Below, one piece after another: positions 14,513-16,724 of a stretch of DNA of 16,724 nt (position 1 is its first letter; each line of letters begins with the position of its first letter). Both the position numbers and the translations under genes were made by a program. The stretch is from Bacillota bacterium (lineage in GTDB: Bacteria > Bacillota_G > Limnochordia > DTU010), in the NCBI GenBank assembly GCA_012799255.1, contig JAAZLQ010000098.1, forward strand, positions 1-16,724, read 5' to 3'. The notes under the pieces were generated by a model. That model searched no databases and was not told the origin of the DNA. It worked only from the letters and a program-made list of their open reading frames with translations.

Positions 14513-16339
14513 TTAGCTATTTAGAATCTGCATAAACTCCTCACCGGTGAGGGTTTCTTTTACCAGCAGTTGCCGTGCTAACTCATGTAGCTTATCCATG
14601 TTATCCTTCAAGATATCGATGGCAGTTTCGTGTGCCTTCTTGATTATTTCAATAACGGCTTTATCAACTTCTGCTGCAGTTTCGCCGGAGCAGGTTAGGG
14701 TAGTATCACCGCCTAAATAAGGGTTAGAAACGGTTTCCAAGGCAATCATACCGAACTTGTCGGTCATGCCGTAGCGAGTGACCATGGCCCTAGCAAGTCT
14801 AGTTGCCTGCTCAATGTCGTTGGCGGCGCCAGTTGTTGCAGAGTTAAAGACCAACTCTTCAGCTGCCCGTCCGCCGGTGATGGTGGCGAGTCTGGCCATA
14901 GCATCTTTTTTGCTCATTAGATAACGTTCATCCTCTTCCACTTGCATGGTGTAGCCTAGGGCCCCTGAAGTACGGGGAATGATCGTAATCTTGTGTACTG
15001 GTGCTGAGTTAGATTGCTTGGCCGCAACTAGCGCGTGGCCGATTTCGTGATAGGCAATAATCTCCCGCTCTTTGGGAGAAATCGTGGCATTCTTCCTCTG
15101 GTAGCCGGCAATAACGACCTCCACGCTCTCCTCCAGATCTGCCTGTTCCACACGGGTTCTACCCAAGCGGACTGCTCTGAGGGCAGCTTCGTTGATGATA
15201 TTGGCTAAATCTGCGCCGGAGGCACCAGCTGTGGAACGGGCAATTGCCTCAAAGTCCACATTGGCATCCATGGCTACTTTCGCAGCGTGAACCTTTAAGA
15301 TGGCGGTTCTGCCAGCCAGATCCGGCAGTTCCACAGGGATTCGTCTGTCAAATCGTCCTGGGCGGAGCAGGGCAGGGTCAAGGGATTCGGGTCTATTGGT
15401 GGCGGCTAACAACACGACACCCTTGCGCCCGTCGAAACCATCCATCTCGGTGAGCAGTTGATTGAGGGTTTGTTCTCGCTCGTCATTGCCGGAAAAGCCT
15501 CCATCACCGCGCTTTTTCCCGATGGTGTCAATCTCATCAATAAACACTATACAAGGGGCTTTTTCAGTGGCTTGTTTAAACAAATCCCGTACCTTGGCCG
15601 CACCTACCCCAACAAACATTTCCACGAACTCGGAACCTGAAATGGAGAAAAAGGGTACTTGAGCTTCGCCTGCTACCGCTTGAGCTAGGAGGGTCTTTCC
15701 TGTTCCAGGGGGTCCCACTAATAATGCACCTTTGGGCAAAATCGCTCCAATACGGGTGTATTTTTCGGGATCGTGTAAAAAGTCCACGATTTCTTGGAGA
15801 GCTTCCTTGGCTTCATCTTGCCCCGCGACGTCGGCAAAGGTTTTACCAGTTTGAGCTTCCACGTAGATGCGGGCATTGCTCTTACCAAAGGACATGGCCC
15901 CGCCCATACGGGTTTGTAGTTGTCTAGAAAACACCCTCCCTAAACCGAAGATAACCACCATCGGAAGAATAAAACTAAACAAAAAGGCCAAAATGGGGTT
16001 GGGCTGCGTAGGTTTAATCCGAGAAAACTGGATTTCGGTCTCGCTGGCTTGGAGTCTTTCGAGAAGGTTAGGATCGGGCATGGCGACAGTTACATAGGTC
16101 TGGGCTTGACCGTTCCGATCTATGGCAACATACATAATTTCCTGGCCATCTGCACTCATTTCCACTTGGGTGACTCTGTTTTGCTCGATCGTCTGCAAGA
16201 ATACGCTATAATCTACTTCAGTCACTTTACTACGCAAAATTGCCGGCATTACCAGAACGTTAAACAGGAAAATAAGAAGCAATGAACCTAGGTAATAGTA
16301 GATCAACGGTCGTCTTGGTGATTTTGGGATTTTTGGCAT
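14513..16339 (-). CDS. ftsH: ATP-dependent zinc metalloprotease FtsH
   Basis: A 608-residue membrane protease that degrades damaged membrane proteins and selected regulators as a hexamer. Two N-terminal helices (about 12-34 and 115-135) flank a periplasmic region. The AAA+ module follows with Walker A GPPGTGKT (209-216), pore segment MFVGVG (241-246), Walker B VFIDEID (265-271) and the second region of homology [20 protein letters not shown] (313-332). The peptidase has HEIGH (431-435, in place of the common HEAGH, zinc ligands kept) and the third ligand D508 in [10 protein letters not shown]. Its length is near the family norm, without a long acidic tail. ATG 16339 has SD AAAGGAGGT, which overlaps the last codons and stop of the marR gene 3 nt upstream, so the two are coupled. 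It may be the main copy or a regulated paralogue. Confidence 0.96.
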   Translation of the reverse strand: MPKIPKSPRRPLIYYYLGSLLLIFLFNVLVMPAILRSKVTEVDYSVFLQTIEQNRVTQVEMSADGQEIMYVAIDRNGQAQTYVTVAMPDPNLLERLQASETEIQFSRIKPTQPNPILAFLFSFILPMVVIFGLGRVFSRQLQTRMGGAMSFGKSNARIYVEAQTGKTFADVAGQDEAKEALQEIVDFLHDPEKYTRIGAILPKGALLVGPPGTGKTLLAQAVAGEAQVPFFSISGSEFVEMFVGVGAAKVRDLFKQATEKAPCIVFIDEIDTIGKKRGDGGFSGNDEREQTLNQLLTEMDGFDGRKGVVLLAATNRPESLDPALLRPGRFDRRIPVELPDLAGRTAILKVHAAKVAMDANVDFEAIARSTAGASGADLANIINEAALRAVRLGRTRVEQADLEESVEVVIAGYQRKNATISPKEREIIAYHEIGHALVAAKQSNSAPVHKITIIPRTSGALGYTMQVEEDERYLMSKKDAMARLATITGGRAAEELVFNSATTGAANDIEQATRLARAMVTRYGMTDKFGMIALETVSNPYLGGDTTLTCSGETAAEVDKAVIEIIKKAHETAIDILKDNMDKLHELARQLLVKETLTGEEFMQILNS

Positions 16340-16342
16340 AAT

Positions 16343-16724
16343 TTACCTCCTTTGGGTTCGATCGAATGCATCATGCAAACTATCCATAATTTCTTGTAAT
16401 TTGTTGACTCCGTTCATAATTTGCTCGTAATCCTCGTTGGAATACTCAGCAAGGATGGGATTACATATGGCAGTCAGTTCGTCGTCGATTTCTTTGAGTA
16501 AACTGCGCCCTTGACTCGTCATATCGATTAGCACGATTCGTTCATCTTCGGGGTTGCGGGTCCGACTTACTAAACCCATTTTCTCCAGGGTTTTGCACAT
16601 TGCCGATGAATTACCCGGTGCGGAACCAATAGCTGTACCGATTTCGCCCACCGTGCGTTCGCCATGGTGCTTGAGTTCCACCAAAATGCGCATTTGGGTC
16701 ATGGTGACACCTTTAGCATCAACA
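16343..16724 (-). CDS. MarR-family transcriptional regulator, 5' end outside window
   Basis: 126 codons are visible and the frame stays open through the window edge (VDAKGVT before the first ATG at 16702), so the N-terminus lies beyond 16724; MarR proteins are usually 140-150 residues. The winged helix-turn-helix is clear: MTQMRILVEL, TVGEIGTAIG, a recognition helix NSSAMCKTLEKMGLV, and the wing RNPEDERIVLIDMTSQGR. A C-terminal helix (LQEIMDSLHDAFD) would form the dimer interface. MarR proteins are dimeric repressors often released by phenolic or oxidative signals. Its last codons AGG AGG TAA supply the SD of ftsH, so the regulator and protease are made from one message, and it may autoregulate both. 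The ligand and operator cannot be seen. Confidence 0.9.
   Translation of the reverse strand, partial: VDAKGVTMTQMRILVELKHHGERTVGEIGTAIGSAPGNSSAMCKTLEKMGLVSRTRNPEDERIVLIDMTSQGRSLLKEIDDELTAICNPILAEYSNEDYEQIMNGVNKLQEIMDSLHDAFDRTQRR

Noticed and set aside
1..16724. CRISPR arrays, insertion sequences, tRNA or rRNA genes
   Set aside because: I saw no regularly spaced repeats, no transposase sequence or paired terminal inverted repeats, and no tRNA- or rRNA-like segment.

Overview
The window looks like chromosomal DNA of a mid-GC Bacillota (Firmicutes) lineage. Purine-rich Shine-Dalgarno (SD) sites (AAGGAGG, AGGAGGAGG, AAAGGAGGT) precede almost every gene. Several regulators are of Firmicute type: an XRE protein fused to a SpoVT/AbrB-like domain, and a membrane-anchored AraC regulator. 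The transporters are ABC-2 exporters of Firmicute style. The one solute-binding protein has a cleavable signal peptide but no lipobox cysteine, which hints at a diderm Firmicute. I cannot name a species.

Left region (1-5351, + strand): two regulator-plus-ABC-exporter modules in tandem. Module 1 is the 3' part of an ECF-type sigma factor with a one-base frameshift, a 99-residue two-helix membrane protein in the usual anti-sigma position, an ABC ATPase and two unlike ABC-2 permeases. All overlap or nearly overlap, and the module ends at an intrinsic terminator (3383-3412). Module 2 is an XRE-AbrB regulator, an ABC ATPase and an ABC-2 permease, with ATGA-type or SD-internal overlaps. Both look like envelope or efflux modules under their own regulators.

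Middle (5352-7051): a decayed C-terminal relic of a DUF554 membrane protein lies on the minus strand. It is followed by a single-gene unit for a GltD-like, two-cluster iron-sulfur, FAD and NAD(P) oxidoreductase, with a probable promoter and a clear terminator.

Importer region (7090-12300, + strand): a good sigma-A-like promoter, a roughly 100-nt leader with possible RNA structure, then a periplasmic binding protein, ATPase A, a fused two-domain permease and ATPase B. The family is the ferric iron, hexose-phosphate or phosphonate type (FbpABC/AfuABC-like). A strong hairpin between the binding-protein gene and the rest could set unequal expression. The operon ends in a bidirectional terminator shared with a convergent gene (12300-14369, - strand). 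That gene encodes a membrane-spanning AraC regulator with a large external sensing region, the obvious candidate to control the importer.

Right end (14467-16724, - strand): a MarR-family gene cut by the window edge is followed 3 nt later by ftsH, whose SD lies in the last MarR codons. The unit is closed by a hairpin terminator. Nothing here is a proven new system. The best candidates for novelty are the importer with two different ATPases and a dedicated membrane AraC receptor, the sigma/small-membrane-protein/asymmetric ABC-2 module, and the MarR-FtsH operon.
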